This document shows, in pieces, positions 56,456 through 64,000 of a stretch of DNA of 64,000 nucleotides. Numbering within the stretch: the first letter of the stretch is position 1; each line of letters starts with the position of its first letter. Made by a program: the position numbers and the translations under genes. The notes below the pieces were generated by a model, which was given only the letters and a program-made list of their open reading frames with translations, had not been told where the DNA came from and searched no databases. Source of the stretch: Leptolyngbya sp. KIOST-1 (lineage in GTDB: Bacteria; Cyanobacteriota; Cyanobacteriia; Phormidesmidales; Phormidesmidaceae). The DNA lies in assembly GCF_000763385.1 (NCBI RefSeq), contig NZ_JQFA01000002.1:2542001-2606000 (forward strand), written 5' to 3'.

Positions 56456-56827
56456 CTACTCCATCGGACCAAACACAGTTTCGTCTTCCGGTCGCCAGGC
56501 CGGGTCAACCAGGCAAATAAAGACCAGCGGACTGTCGCCCGTGTTGCGAATAAACTGGCGCGCCTGGGGCGGAATGTAAACGGCATCCCCCGGTTCGACC
56601 GGGCTGAGGTCGTCATCGATATGCATTTCACCCTGGCCGCTGAGGATGTAGTACACCTCTGAGGTGGCCAGGGCGTGGGGAGTGGACACCTGACCGACGG
56701 GGACCACGGCATGGGCCAGGCTGTAGCGCAGGGCCAGATCCTGCTTGTCGGGATGCAGCAGCTCCCGCAACCGGGTGCCATCCCCGGCGGTAAATTCAGG
56801 GCAGTCGAGCAGTTTACGAATCAGCAT
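56456..56827 (-). CDS. Cupin-domain protein
   Basis: A 123-residue single-cupin protein. Motif 1 spans TPHALATSEVYYILSGQGEM, with Glu and the downstream GEMHIDDD, and motif 2 is PGDAVYIPPQARQFIRNTGD. The usual metal histidines are only partly kept. Its ATG overlaps the stop of the GGDEF-EAL gene (ATGCTGA), so the two are translationally coupled. A small-molecule sensor or isomerase role is possible. Confidence 0.85.
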   Translation of the reverse strand: MLIRKLLDCPEFTAGDGTRLRELLHPDKQDLALRYSLAHAVVPVGQVSTPHALATSEVYYILSGQGEMHIDDDLSPVEPGDAVYIPPQARQFIRNTGDSPLVFICLVDPAWRPEDETVFGPME

Positions 56828-58548
56828 GGCGGGGGGATGGCAACTTTTGTCGCCATCATAGCCTCAACCGCCTCCGGTGCTAGCGGCCGTGAAAATAAGT
56901 AGCCCTGACCCAGCTCGCATCGCAGGGCTTTGAGCTGGGCATGGTGGCGGGGGGTTTCAACCCCTTCGGCGACCACGTCGAGGCCCAGGTTCCAGGCCAG
57001 TCGCACAACGGACTGCAAAATCTCCAGTTTTTCGAAGTCCTGGTCGGCATTCTCAATAAACGAGCGATCGATTTTAAGGCAGTCGAAGGGGAAGCGATGC
57101 AGATAGCTGAGCGACGAATAGCCGGTGCCGAAATCATCCACCAGCAGCTTGATTCCCAACGCCTTAATCTGCTCCAGGGTGGCAATAATGCTGTCTGAGT
57201 GGTCGATCAGCACACCTTCGGTGATCTCAACTTTGAGCCGGTTGGCCGCAAAGCCGGTATCTGCCAGAATCTGCTCGATTTTGCCGACCAGATTTTGCTG
57301 GGAGAACTGCTTACTCGACATGTTGACGCTGACCGTAAAGTCGGCCATAGCCGGAAACTCCAGCGTCCAGAGCTGCATCTGGCGACAGGCCTCGGCCAGT
57401 ACCCACCAGCCCAGAGGAATGATCAGCCCCGTGGCCTCGGCAATATGAATGAAATCCCCCGGCATCAGCAGCCCTCGGGTGGGGTGTTGCCAGCGCACCA
57501 GGGCCTCAAACCCACAGATTTCTTCGGTATTGAGGGTGACGATGGGCTGATAGTGCAGCCGCAGTTCGTTGGCCACCAGCGCCTGACGCAGGTCTATTTC
57601 GGTTTGCAGGCGAAGGTCTTGCTGCACCTTCAGCGAGCTATCAAATACGTGCCAGGTTTGGTCAGGGTTGTCTTTAATCTGGTACATAGCGGCGTCGGCA
57701 TCGCGCAGCCAGTCGCCCGCGCTCTGGTAACGGCCAGGGCCAAGGGCAATGCCAATACTGGCATCGACGTACACCTCTTGCTGCTGCAGAAAAAGGGGTT
57801 GAGCAATGGCTGCCTGAATGGTTTCGGCCAGATCGATGGCGGTGGAGGTGGTGGCAATGTCCTCAATTAAAACGGCAAATTCGTCGCCTCCCAGACGCGC
57901 GACAGTGGCATCGTCACGCAGCTGCGATCGCAGCCGGGTTGCCACTTCCACCAGTAGCTCATCGCCTACCGAGTGGCCCAGGTTGTCGTTGATGACCTTG
58001 AAGCGATCGAGGTCGATAAACAGCAGCGCCATCAAACTCTGGGGGTGGTCGTGGGCGCGGGCTAGGGCATGGCCCAGCCGATCCATAAACAAATCCCGAT
58101 TGGGCAGGCCGGTCAGGGTATCGTGGAAGGCCTGCCGGAGTAGATTGGTTTCCTGCTGTTTGGCGGCAGAAATATTGCGCAGGGTGATCAGGGCCGCCGC
58201 CTGCCCTGAGCTGGCTAAGGGCTGAGCCGCGATCGCCACCCACTCGCTGTGGGGTGGGGATTGGCACATCAGCAAAAACGCCTCGTCTTGGAAGTGCTGA
58301 CCTCGCAGACAGCGGGAAATTGGCAGCTGCTCCGTCCCTAACGGATGGTGGTGGCTGTCGAGTAGCTGGTAATCGCAGGGCGTATCGCCACTGCCCCCCA
58401 GGCCTGCCAACCCTCCGGGCAGCAGTGCCTCAGCGGCAGCGTTGCCAAAGAGCCATCTCCCGGCCTCGTCTACCACGACAATGGCCTCGGCCAGGTGGTT
58501 CAGCACGGCCAAGTAAATTTCGGCATCTGGGCTGGGGGGCGTTGACAT
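56821..58548 (-). CDS. PAS-GGDEF-EAL cyclic-di-GMP protein
   Basis: A soluble signalling protein of 575 residues. The PAS domain (NHLAEAIVVVDEAGRWLFGN) is followed by a GGDEF domain with an intact RLGGDEFAVL active site (cyclic-di-GMP synthesis). An EAL domain follows with EALVRWQHP, the EITEG block and DDFGTGYSSLSYLHRFP, so phosphodiesterase residues also look intact. Which activity dominates cannot be read. It is coupled to the cupin gene downstream. ATG 58548 is preferred over 58578. Confidence 0.92.
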   Translation of the reverse strand: MSTPPSPDAEIYLAVLNHLAEAIVVVDEAGRWLFGNAAAEALLPGGLAGLGGSGDTPCDYQLLDSHHHPLGTEQLPISRCLRGQHFQDEAFLLMCQSPPHSEWVAIAAQPLASSGQAAALITLRNISAAKQQETNLLRQAFHDTLTGLPNRDLFMDRLGHALARAHDHPQSLMALLFIDLDRFKVINDNLGHSVGDELLVEVATRLRSQLRDDATVARLGGDEFAVLIEDIATTSTAIDLAETIQAAIAQPLFLQQQEVYVDASIGIALGPGRYQSAGDWLRDADAAMYQIKDNPDQTWHVFDSSLKVQQDLRLQTEIDLRQALVANELRLHYQPIVTLNTEEICGFEALVRWQHPTRGLLMPGDFIHIAEATGLIIPLGWWVLAEACRQMQLWTLEFPAMADFTVSVNMSSKQFSQQNLVGKIEQILADTGFAANRLKVEITEGVLIDHSDSIIATLEQIKALGIKLLVDDFGTGYSSLSYLHRFPFDCLKIDRSFIENADQDFEKLEILQSVVRLAWNLGLDVVAEGVETPRHHAQLKALRCELGQGYLFSRPLAPEAVEAMMATKVAIPPPC

Positions 58549-58578
58549 AGGACTCGAAATAAACGATAGGGATGGCAC

Positions 58579-59130
58579 TAGTCATACCACTGATCAATGG
58601 GGAACCAGTACCATAAGCCACAGGAGGGCGATCGCAGGTTGTGGGTCTAGCTTGCCCAGAGTATGCCCCGAAATATTCCCAAAAATGTTAGCTCAACCAG
58701 GCTTTTGGGTGGTCCTAACCACGGCAGGTCCGGGCAGAAAGGGTCAGCCAACCGTTCCTGGCGCTTTAAACCATTGGGATCTGGAAACTTAGGATAAAGT
58801 GCTGTAGAGGATATCTAAGCCGCCGGTTCTGATTCGTTACTGCGGTTCAGGAGTGGCCCCTGAGCGCCTAAACTGAAGCTGGTATAAAAAATCCCGGTCC
58901 AGAGGTGGAGTTTTGCCGGTGGGAACACTACAGAGCCCGATCTGGACTTGGTATATCAGGGGTAAGGTGTGTAGCTGTAGACAGCCCTGGCCTTTGAAAT
59001 CGCGCCTGAGAGGGTAGCGTGTCGGCCAGATCCCAGGGCTAGACCTCTGGGAAGATAGCGTCTACAAGGCGACGGCAAACGAGGCATCTGTAATCAATAC
59101 AGCCAGGCTGACGAAGACATTTTGGGCAGC
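58579..59130. other. Divergent intergenic region upstream of the GGDEF-EAL and kinase genes
   Basis: About 550 bp with no credible gene. A degenerate hairpin AGATCCCAG...CTGGGAAGAT lies at about 59030-59057, faintly like the REP units near the RAYT gene. Promoters in both directions must be here. Confidence 0.4.
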
Positions 59131-60963
59131 ATGGAGCAAACATTGCTAGGAGGTCGGTACCAGGTTATCCGGCGGCTGGGGTCAGGGGGGTTCAGCCGCA
59201 CTTTCTTGGTGACTGATTTACACCTGCCCAACCATCCTCGCTGCGTGATCAAGCAGCTCAAGGTGCAGGATAAGGACACCGGCACCCTCGATATGGCCCG
59301 TCGCCTATTCGACACCGAGGCGCGGGTGCTGTATCAGCTGGGCAACCATCCCCAAATTCCTGCGCTGCTGGCCCACTTTGAGGAAGATCAAGAGTTTTAC
59401 CTGGCCCAGGAGTACATCGAAGGCAGCCGCCTCAACCGCCAGGTTGAAGAGGGCAAGCCCTGGTCAGAAACGCGGGTGGTGCTGCTACTGCAGGAGGTGC
59501 TCGAGATTCTGGCATTTGTTCACCGTCAGCAGGTTATCCACCGCGACATCAAGCCCTCCAACCTGATTCGCCGCCACCGCGATGGGAAGCTAGTGCTGAT
59601 CGATTTTGGGGCGGTTAAGCAGGTGACGTCGTCGCCGCTGCTCGACGCCGAAACTGGTGCCACCAATATCACGGTGGCAATTGGCACCCATGGCTATATG
59701 CCCAATGAGCAGTACGCTGGCAAGCCCCGGTTTAGCAGCGATGTGTATGCCGTAGGGATTTTGGGGATTCGGGCGCTAACCGGCCTGCACCCCCAAAAGA
59801 TTGAGGAAGACCCTTTGACCAGTGAGCTGGACTGGCGGCAGCATGCGCCCACGGTGTCGTCAGAGTTGGCGGCGGTGCTCGACAGGATGGTTCGCTACGA
59901 CTTTCGCGATCGCTACCCCACCGCCCAGGAGGCCCTGGAGGCTTTGCAAAACTTGCCCAACCCCCTACACGGTCTGGTGGGCACCCAAATTTATCAAACC
60001 TGGATGAAGGGCTCCAACGGACGTGGCCCCACCTTCCCCGGCGATGATAACGACCCAGGCAACGGGCCCAGCGAAACCTCAGAACCAACGGCCTTCGCCG
60101 ATGACCAGGATTCCACCTCTCTGTTTCCGGTCGATTTGGCCTACCCCACGGCCCACGGCAAGGCACCGCTCCCCCTCGCTGCCGGCGGGGCCAAAGCGGT
60201 CGCCTTTCAGCCCTACGGTCGCCGCCCATCGCTGGTTGCGGTGGGTTTGCTGGGGGTCCTCAGTCTCGGCCTGGTGCTCTGGCGCAGTGGGTTGACCATT
60301 GCCCTGGAGATCAACGGTGCAGGGATAACCAAGCCCTTTCAGTCGATGGTGCTACCTTCCCTGGACATCGATCTGGGGCGGATGCTGCCGCCCGAAGAAA
60401 AAGCTGCCCTGCTGACGCGCCAGGGCGATCGCCTGCTGCGCCAGGGCCGCTACCCCGATGCCCTGGCCATCTACGATGAGGCCGTGGAGAGCCAGTCGGA
60501 CTTCGCCCCCGCCTACCTGGGGCGGTGCAAAACGCTAATTGCCCTGAAGCGCCCCATTGAAGCAATTGCCGCCTGTGACGATGCCCTGGCCTACAGCACC
60601 TACTACCCCGAAGCGGTGCGCAGCAAGGGGAATGCAGAGGAACAGCAGGGCAGACTGCTGGCCGCCCTGGCCCTGTATGAAAGCGCGAATAACCTCATGC
60701 CCGCCATGTTTGAGGCCTGGCTGGATCGGGGGCGGGTGCTGCAAAAGCTGGGCCGGTCGGCGGAGGCGCTGGCCGCCGTTGATCAGGCGATCGCTCGCGA
60801 TCGGGAGTCGGCGGAGGCCTGGACCATACGCGGGGAGGCCAACTGGACCTTGAGACGCTTCGACCAGGCCATCATTGACCTCGAAAAGGCGCTCCAGATC
60901 AACCCTGACCATGGCCCTGCCCGAGAACTGCGGCAGCGGGCTCGCCAGACCGTGGGGCGCTGA
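59131..60963 (+). CDS. Serine/threonine protein kinase with TPR domain
   Basis: A 610-residue Hanks-type kinase. The glycine loop GSGGFS is at residues 17-22, Lys41, HRD at 137-139 with KPSN, and DFG at 158-160 are all present, so it should be active. A linker, one membrane segment (about 364-385, LVAVGLLGVLSLGLVLW) and four to five TPRs follow. The TPRs probably face the periplasm and could sense cell-wall ligands or proteins. ATG 59131 is preferred over TTG 59122. Confidence 0.93.
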   Translation: MEQTLLGGRYQVIRRLGSGGFSRTFLVTDLHLPNHPRCVIKQLKVQDKDTGTLDMARRLFDTEARVLYQLGNHPQIPALLAHFEEDQEFYLAQEYIEGSRLNRQVEEGKPWSETRVVLLLQEVLEILAFVHRQQVIHRDIKPSNLIRRHRDGKLVLIDFGAVKQVTSSPLLDAETGATNITVAIGTHGYMPNEQYAGKPRFSSDVYAVGILGIRALTGLHPQKIEEDPLTSELDWRQHAPTVSSELAAVLDRMVRYDFRDRYPTAQEALEALQNLPNPLHGLVGTQIYQTWMKGSNGRGPTFPGDDNDPGNGPSETSEPTAFADDQDSTSLFPVDLAYPTAHGKAPLPLAAGGAKAVAFQPYGRRPSLVAVGLLGVLSLGLVLWRSGLTIALEINGAGITKPFQSMVLPSLDIDLGRMLPPEEKAALLTRQGDRLLRQGRYPDALAIYDEAVESQSDFAPAYLGRCKTLIALKRPIEAIAACDDALAYSTYYPEAVRSKGNAEEQQGRLLAALALYESANNLMPAMFEAWLDRGRVLQKLGRSAEALAAVDQAIARDRESAEAWTIRGEANWTLRRFDQAIIDLEKALQINPDHGPARELRQRARQTVGR

Positions 60964-60991
60964 GGCGTCGGCAAGGGGAGAATAATAGGCC

Positions 60992-61852
60992 CTAAGGTCC
61001 CAGCACCTCAACGCGAATCTCTGTCTCCAGCACAGAACTCACCCGACTGCCCTCCTGGGTGCTGCCATGAACCGGCAGGGTCTGGGTTGGGAACGGGCTG
61101 GCCACCAGGGCAATGTGACGATCGCTGACTGCCAGCCCATGGGTGGGATCAAAGCCACGCCAGCCGCCGCCGGGGACATAGACCTCGGCCCAGGCGTGCA
61201 GATCGCGTTCGGCGACGTTGGGATCGCCCTCTTCGTAGCCGCTGACAAAGCGGGCCGCCAGGCCCACCGCCCGGCAGGCCTGCATAAACAGCACCGCAAA
61301 GTCGCGGCAGCTGCCCAGTTTTTTAGCCCAGGTTATCCCCCCCGGCCAGGGGTGCCCGGTGGACCGGGTGGTGTAGTCGCAGTCCTCGTAGATGCGGGAT
61401 ACCAGGGCGGTGAGAAATAGCCCCACATTGCCATCGACGTCGTGGGCCAGGTCCTGGGCCAGGTCAATTACCCCTGGGGCGATGGGGTCGTGGGTTGAGC
61501 TGAGGTAGGGCAGCAGGGCCGTGCGGGCGGTGGTGGGATAGTCTACGGGCAGGGTGGCAGCCCAGGGTTCGGCCAGATAGTCAAAGGGGTTTGAGCGGTA
61601 GGTTTCAACTTCGGCGGTGGTCACCAGGGTAAACTGGTCGGTCGGAGTGGGGGCAAACCAGAGACCCAGAGTGCTGTTGCCCTCCAGATCGGCGATCGCC
61701 GTTTGCTGACTGGGGCTAGGGCTTACCTCGAGACCAAAGCTCAGGAGCTGCTGAGCCCCGTCGCTGCGGGGGCGGAGACGCAGAACGTGGTGGCGCAGCA
61801 CAACCGGCTGAGCGTAACGATACTGAGTCATGTGGTGGATTTTATAGCGCAT
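60992..61852 (-). CDS. Transglutaminase-like cysteine protease family protein
   Basis: A 286-residue protein. An N-terminal beta domain (MRYKIHHMTQYRYAQPVVLR) is followed by the transglutaminase core with Cys in LGSCRDFAVLFMQACR, His in DLHAWAEVYVPG and Asp in GFDPTHGLAV. Bacterial members are usually proteases or amidases and not cross-linkers. It is convergent with the kinase gene. Confidence 0.9.
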   Translation of the reverse strand: MRYKIHHMTQYRYAQPVVLRHHVLRLRPRSDGAQQLLSFGLEVSPSPSQQTAIADLEGNSTLGLWFAPTPTDQFTLVTTAEVETYRSNPFDYLAEPWAATLPVDYPTTARTALLPYLSSTHDPIAPGVIDLAQDLAHDVDGNVGLFLTALVSRIYEDCDYTTRSTGHPWPGGITWAKKLGSCRDFAVLFMQACRAVGLAARFVSGYEEGDPNVAERDLHAWAEVYVPGGGWRGFDPTHGLAVSDRHIALVASPFPTQTLPVHGSTQEGSRVSSVLETEIRVEVLGP

Positions 61853-62408
61853 GGGAACCCAAAAACTGCGTCGATTAACGTTACCAGAGCTGCGATCTGG
61901 GCCCTGTAGCCAACTTGTCTATTAATCTAAAGCCTAGCTTTTAGGCCGTCTTTTCACTCAGTTACTGACACCTACCCCACCTAAGAACATCCTAGAACTG
62001 TTTACCTAGGTCCCCTTTTCCACAAAAGAACCGCTGACCTTTAGCAAAACTGGCCGACGTTTAAACCAATTGCCCAGGATCCAACCATGGACATTTAATC
62101 ACCAAAACCAACGCCATTATTGCTCTACCTGGGGAAGCAAACCCTCCCAGCAATGTCCCAGAGATTGCTCTATCCAACGGCGGGGATCACCCGTCCTGAC
62201 ATGATCCCAAGGTTAAGCATTTATAAAATAACGTTGCACCTTCTATAAATCAGCGTAATAATAAACCAAGAGGGAACGCAGTAATTTTATCTGCAACTTT
62301 ATCATCGGTTCTCGCAGTGATATAAGCCATTGCGAGATTCTTTTTGCCCAGAACAGTCCACCGATAACATTTCTGGTTTATTCATTAAAAAGCTGCCGGA
62401 GTCACAAA
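61853..62408. other. Long AT-richer intergenic region
   Basis: About 555 bp without a supported ORF. The part from about 62215 to 62400 is clearly AT-rich (CATTTATAAAATAACG, TAATAATAAACCAAG), unlike flanking DNA, and probably holds the promoter of the zinc-ribbon gene. No hairpin with a T-run was noticed. Confidence 0.4.
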
Positions 62409-62597
62409 ATGATTGGTCATTCTCAACAAGTTCACTGTCCAAACTGTGGGCATTTGGCCGAAAGGCACCACATTGACCCCGACCAGTTGGTGCGTACCCA
62501 ATGTGCGGCCTGTGATTATCTCATGATTACCTGTGCTCAGACGGGCAAAGTGATCGAGGCCTATGCTCCAGGGCTGTTTGCCGCCTCAGCCCGCTAG
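62409..62597 (+). CDS. Small zinc-ribbon-like protein
   Basis: A 62-residue protein with two CxxC knuckles, HCPNCGHLAERH and QCAACDYLMITC, indicating a single zinc ribbon. The C-terminus reads GKVIEAYAPGLFA. It is found in cyanobacteria as a replication-protein-A-like or 'zinc ribbon' hypothetical; its partner is unknown. Confidence 0.7.
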   Translation: MIGHSQQVHCPNCGHLAERHHIDPDQLVRTQCAACDYLMITCAQTGKVIEAYAPGLFAASAR

Positions 62598-62840
62598 GGG
62601 CTGCGCCAGGGATAGGGGAGAATTGCGAAGTCCACGCCACCCGGTTGACCCGGCTCAAATGCTTCGATCTCCTTCTCTCTGGTGCATTCTCCCCGGCCCA
62701 CCTGCCTGGTAGGCCGGGGACACTTGTATTTTGGGTTTCCCACTTTTTGGGTCTCCCACTTTTACAGAGCCGATCCCCAGTTCATCAAGTTGCTATAGTC
62801 GAAGCCAGAGTACGGTGCGCTTTGGGGCAGGCCTGGGGGT

Positions 62841-64000
62841 ATGGATACTATTCTGCGCAGTTGTCGGCTCCTCAACGGAGAGGTGATCGACATCGGATTG
62901 GACAATGGGCTGATTACGGCTATGGAGCCCCACCTGGGGGCAGAGGCAGCTCAGGACATTGTGGTGGGGGGAAAGCTCGTTAGCCCTCCCTTCGTCGAGT
63001 CCCACGTCCATCTGGACTCGGCTCTCACGGCTGGGCAGCCCCGCTGGAACCAGAGCGGCACGCTGTTTGAAGGCATTGAAATCTGGCGCGATCGCAAGCA
63101 GTCCCTCAGCCTGACAGACGTGAAGGAACGGGCGATCGCCACGCTCAAACTTCAGGCCGAACAGGGGACCCTGTATGTACGCAGCCATGCCGACGTCAGC
63201 GAGACAAATCTGGTGGCGCTCACGGCCCTGCTAGAGGTGCGCGACGCGGTCAAAGACTGGATCACAGTCCAGGTCGTCGCCTTTCCCCAGGATGGCCTCT
63301 ACGGCAGCCCCGGCAATCTGGAGCTGATGAACGAGGCGCTGAAGCTGGGGGCCGATGCCGTGGGCGGCATTCCCCACTACGAAATGACCCGCGAAGACGG
63401 CGTGCAGTCGGTGCACCGCATCTTTGAGCTGGCCCAGCACTACGATCGCCTGATCGACATTCACTGCGACGAAATTGACGACGACCAGTCCCGCTATCTG
63501 GAGGTAGTGGCCGCCTGCGCGGTGCGATCGGGCCTGGGATCGCGGGTGACCGCCAGCCACACCACCGCCTTTGCCAGCTACAACAACGCCTACGCCTTCA
63601 AGCTAATGAGCCTGCTGGCGCGATCGCAGATCAACTTCATCGCCAACCCGCTGATCAACATCACCCTCCAGGGCCGCACCGACACCTACCCCAAGCGACG
63701 CGGCGTCACCCGAGTCAAAGAACTCTGGCAGCAGGGCCTCAACGTCAGCCTCGGCCACGACTGCATTCAGGACCCCTGGTACAACCTGGGCACCGGCAAC
63801 ATGCTCGATGTCGCCGCTATGGCCGTCCACGTCTGTCAGATGACCGGCCAGGAGGAAATCGCCGCCTGCTACGACATGATCACCGCCAACGGGGCTAAAA
63901 CCCTTGCCCTAGAAGACGCCTACGGCCTCGAAGTGGGCAAACCCGCCAACCTGATTGTGCTCGATACCGACAGCCCCTACGAGGCGATCCGCCGCCGCGC
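62841..64000 (+). CDS. codA: Cytosine deaminase, partial
   Basis: A metal-dependent amidohydrolase that turns cytosine into uracil (pyrimidine salvage). It is open to the right edge, so the C-terminus is missing. The N-terminal metal site is ESHVHLDSAL, the later HCDEIDDDQSRYLEVV holds the conserved His and Glu, TASHTTAF the next His, and SLGHDCIQDPWYNLGTGNML the catalytic Asp region, all as in E. coli CodA. The visible length is 386 residues. Confidence 0.92.
   Translation, partial: MDTILRSCRLLNGEVIDIGLDNGLITAMEPHLGAEAAQDIVVGGKLVSPPFVESHVHLDSALTAGQPRWNQSGTLFEGIEIWRDRKQSLSLTDVKERAIATLKLQAEQGTLYVRSHADVSETNLVALTALLEVRDAVKDWITVQVVAFPQDGLYGSPGNLELMNEALKLGADAVGGIPHYEMTREDGVQSVHRIFELAQHYDRLIDIHCDEIDDDQSRYLEVVAACAVRSGLGSRVTASHTTAFASYNNAYAFKLMSLLARSQINFIANPLINITLQGRTDTYPKRRGVTRVKELWQQGLNVSLGHDCIQDPWYNLGTGNMLDVAAMAVHVCQMTGQEEIAACYDMITANGAKTLALEDAYGLEVGKPANLIVLDTDSPYEAIRRR

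Noticed and set aside
59030-59057. AGATCCCAG...CTGGGAAGAT as a fifth REP unit
   Set aside because: The stem is imperfect and the associated spacer motif is absent.

Overview
The window is chromosomal DNA of a cyanobacterium, probably a filamentous Leptolyngbya/Nodosilinea/Phormidium-type strain. This rests on the very frequent HIP1 octamer GCGATCGC, light-independent chlorophyll genes (chlL, chlN), plastid-type genes ycf35 and ycf46, a cyanobacterial Hfq next to dapF, ComFB, an acyl-ACP synthetase-type ligase, DUF760/DUF1400/DUF5331 proteins and a PatX-like peptide precursor. No rRNA, tRNA or CRISPR array was recognised.

Layout. 0-13.5 kb is mostly core: a membrane-anchored protein cut by the left edge, tilS, a TPR protein, an ABC ATPase, scpB, DUF760, a sugar-nucleotidyltransferase, DUF1400, then chlL - two DUF5331 genes - chlN. 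chlN is broken: a 239-bp piece of scpB sits inside it, flanked by a 292-bp direct duplication of chlN itself. 13.5-22 kb is an accessory island. It holds a RAYT-type REP transposase framed by two REP doublets, an AT-rich alpha/beta hydrolase, decayed and intact toxin-antitoxin modules (DUF2442/DUF4926, DUF2281-vapB-vapC, BrnT/BrnA, DUF2283), small XRE regulators, and a DUF6399-like insertion element. That element interrupts vapC, and its own middle is replaced by a 1588-bp copy of the rpsN region found again at 24.4 kb.

22-64 kb is mainly housekeeping and signalling: dxs, rpsN, aat, a YHS lipoprotein with NPCAAA repeats, an HpxO-like flavin hydroxylase, a PatX-like precursor convergent with a probable pseudokinase, an inositol-phosphatase-family enzyme, ycf35-ycf46-RHH, recQ, mini-RNase III, a STAS protein with an apparent ATC start, carA, an aspartyl protease, gcvP, dapF, hfq, comFB, an amidase, the PDH E2 gene, ylqD, a long-chain acyl ligase, a PAS-GGDEF-EAL protein coupled to a cupin, an intact Ser/Thr kinase with TPRs, a transglutaminase and codA cut by the right edge.

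Several families of short structured intergenic repeats are scattered through the window. In some, hairpin stems keep their position while their sequence changes on both arms, suggesting that the fold is under selection. The two internal rearrangements (chlN/scpB and the rpsN block) are either real recent recombination or assembly errors. The sequence alone cannot decide.
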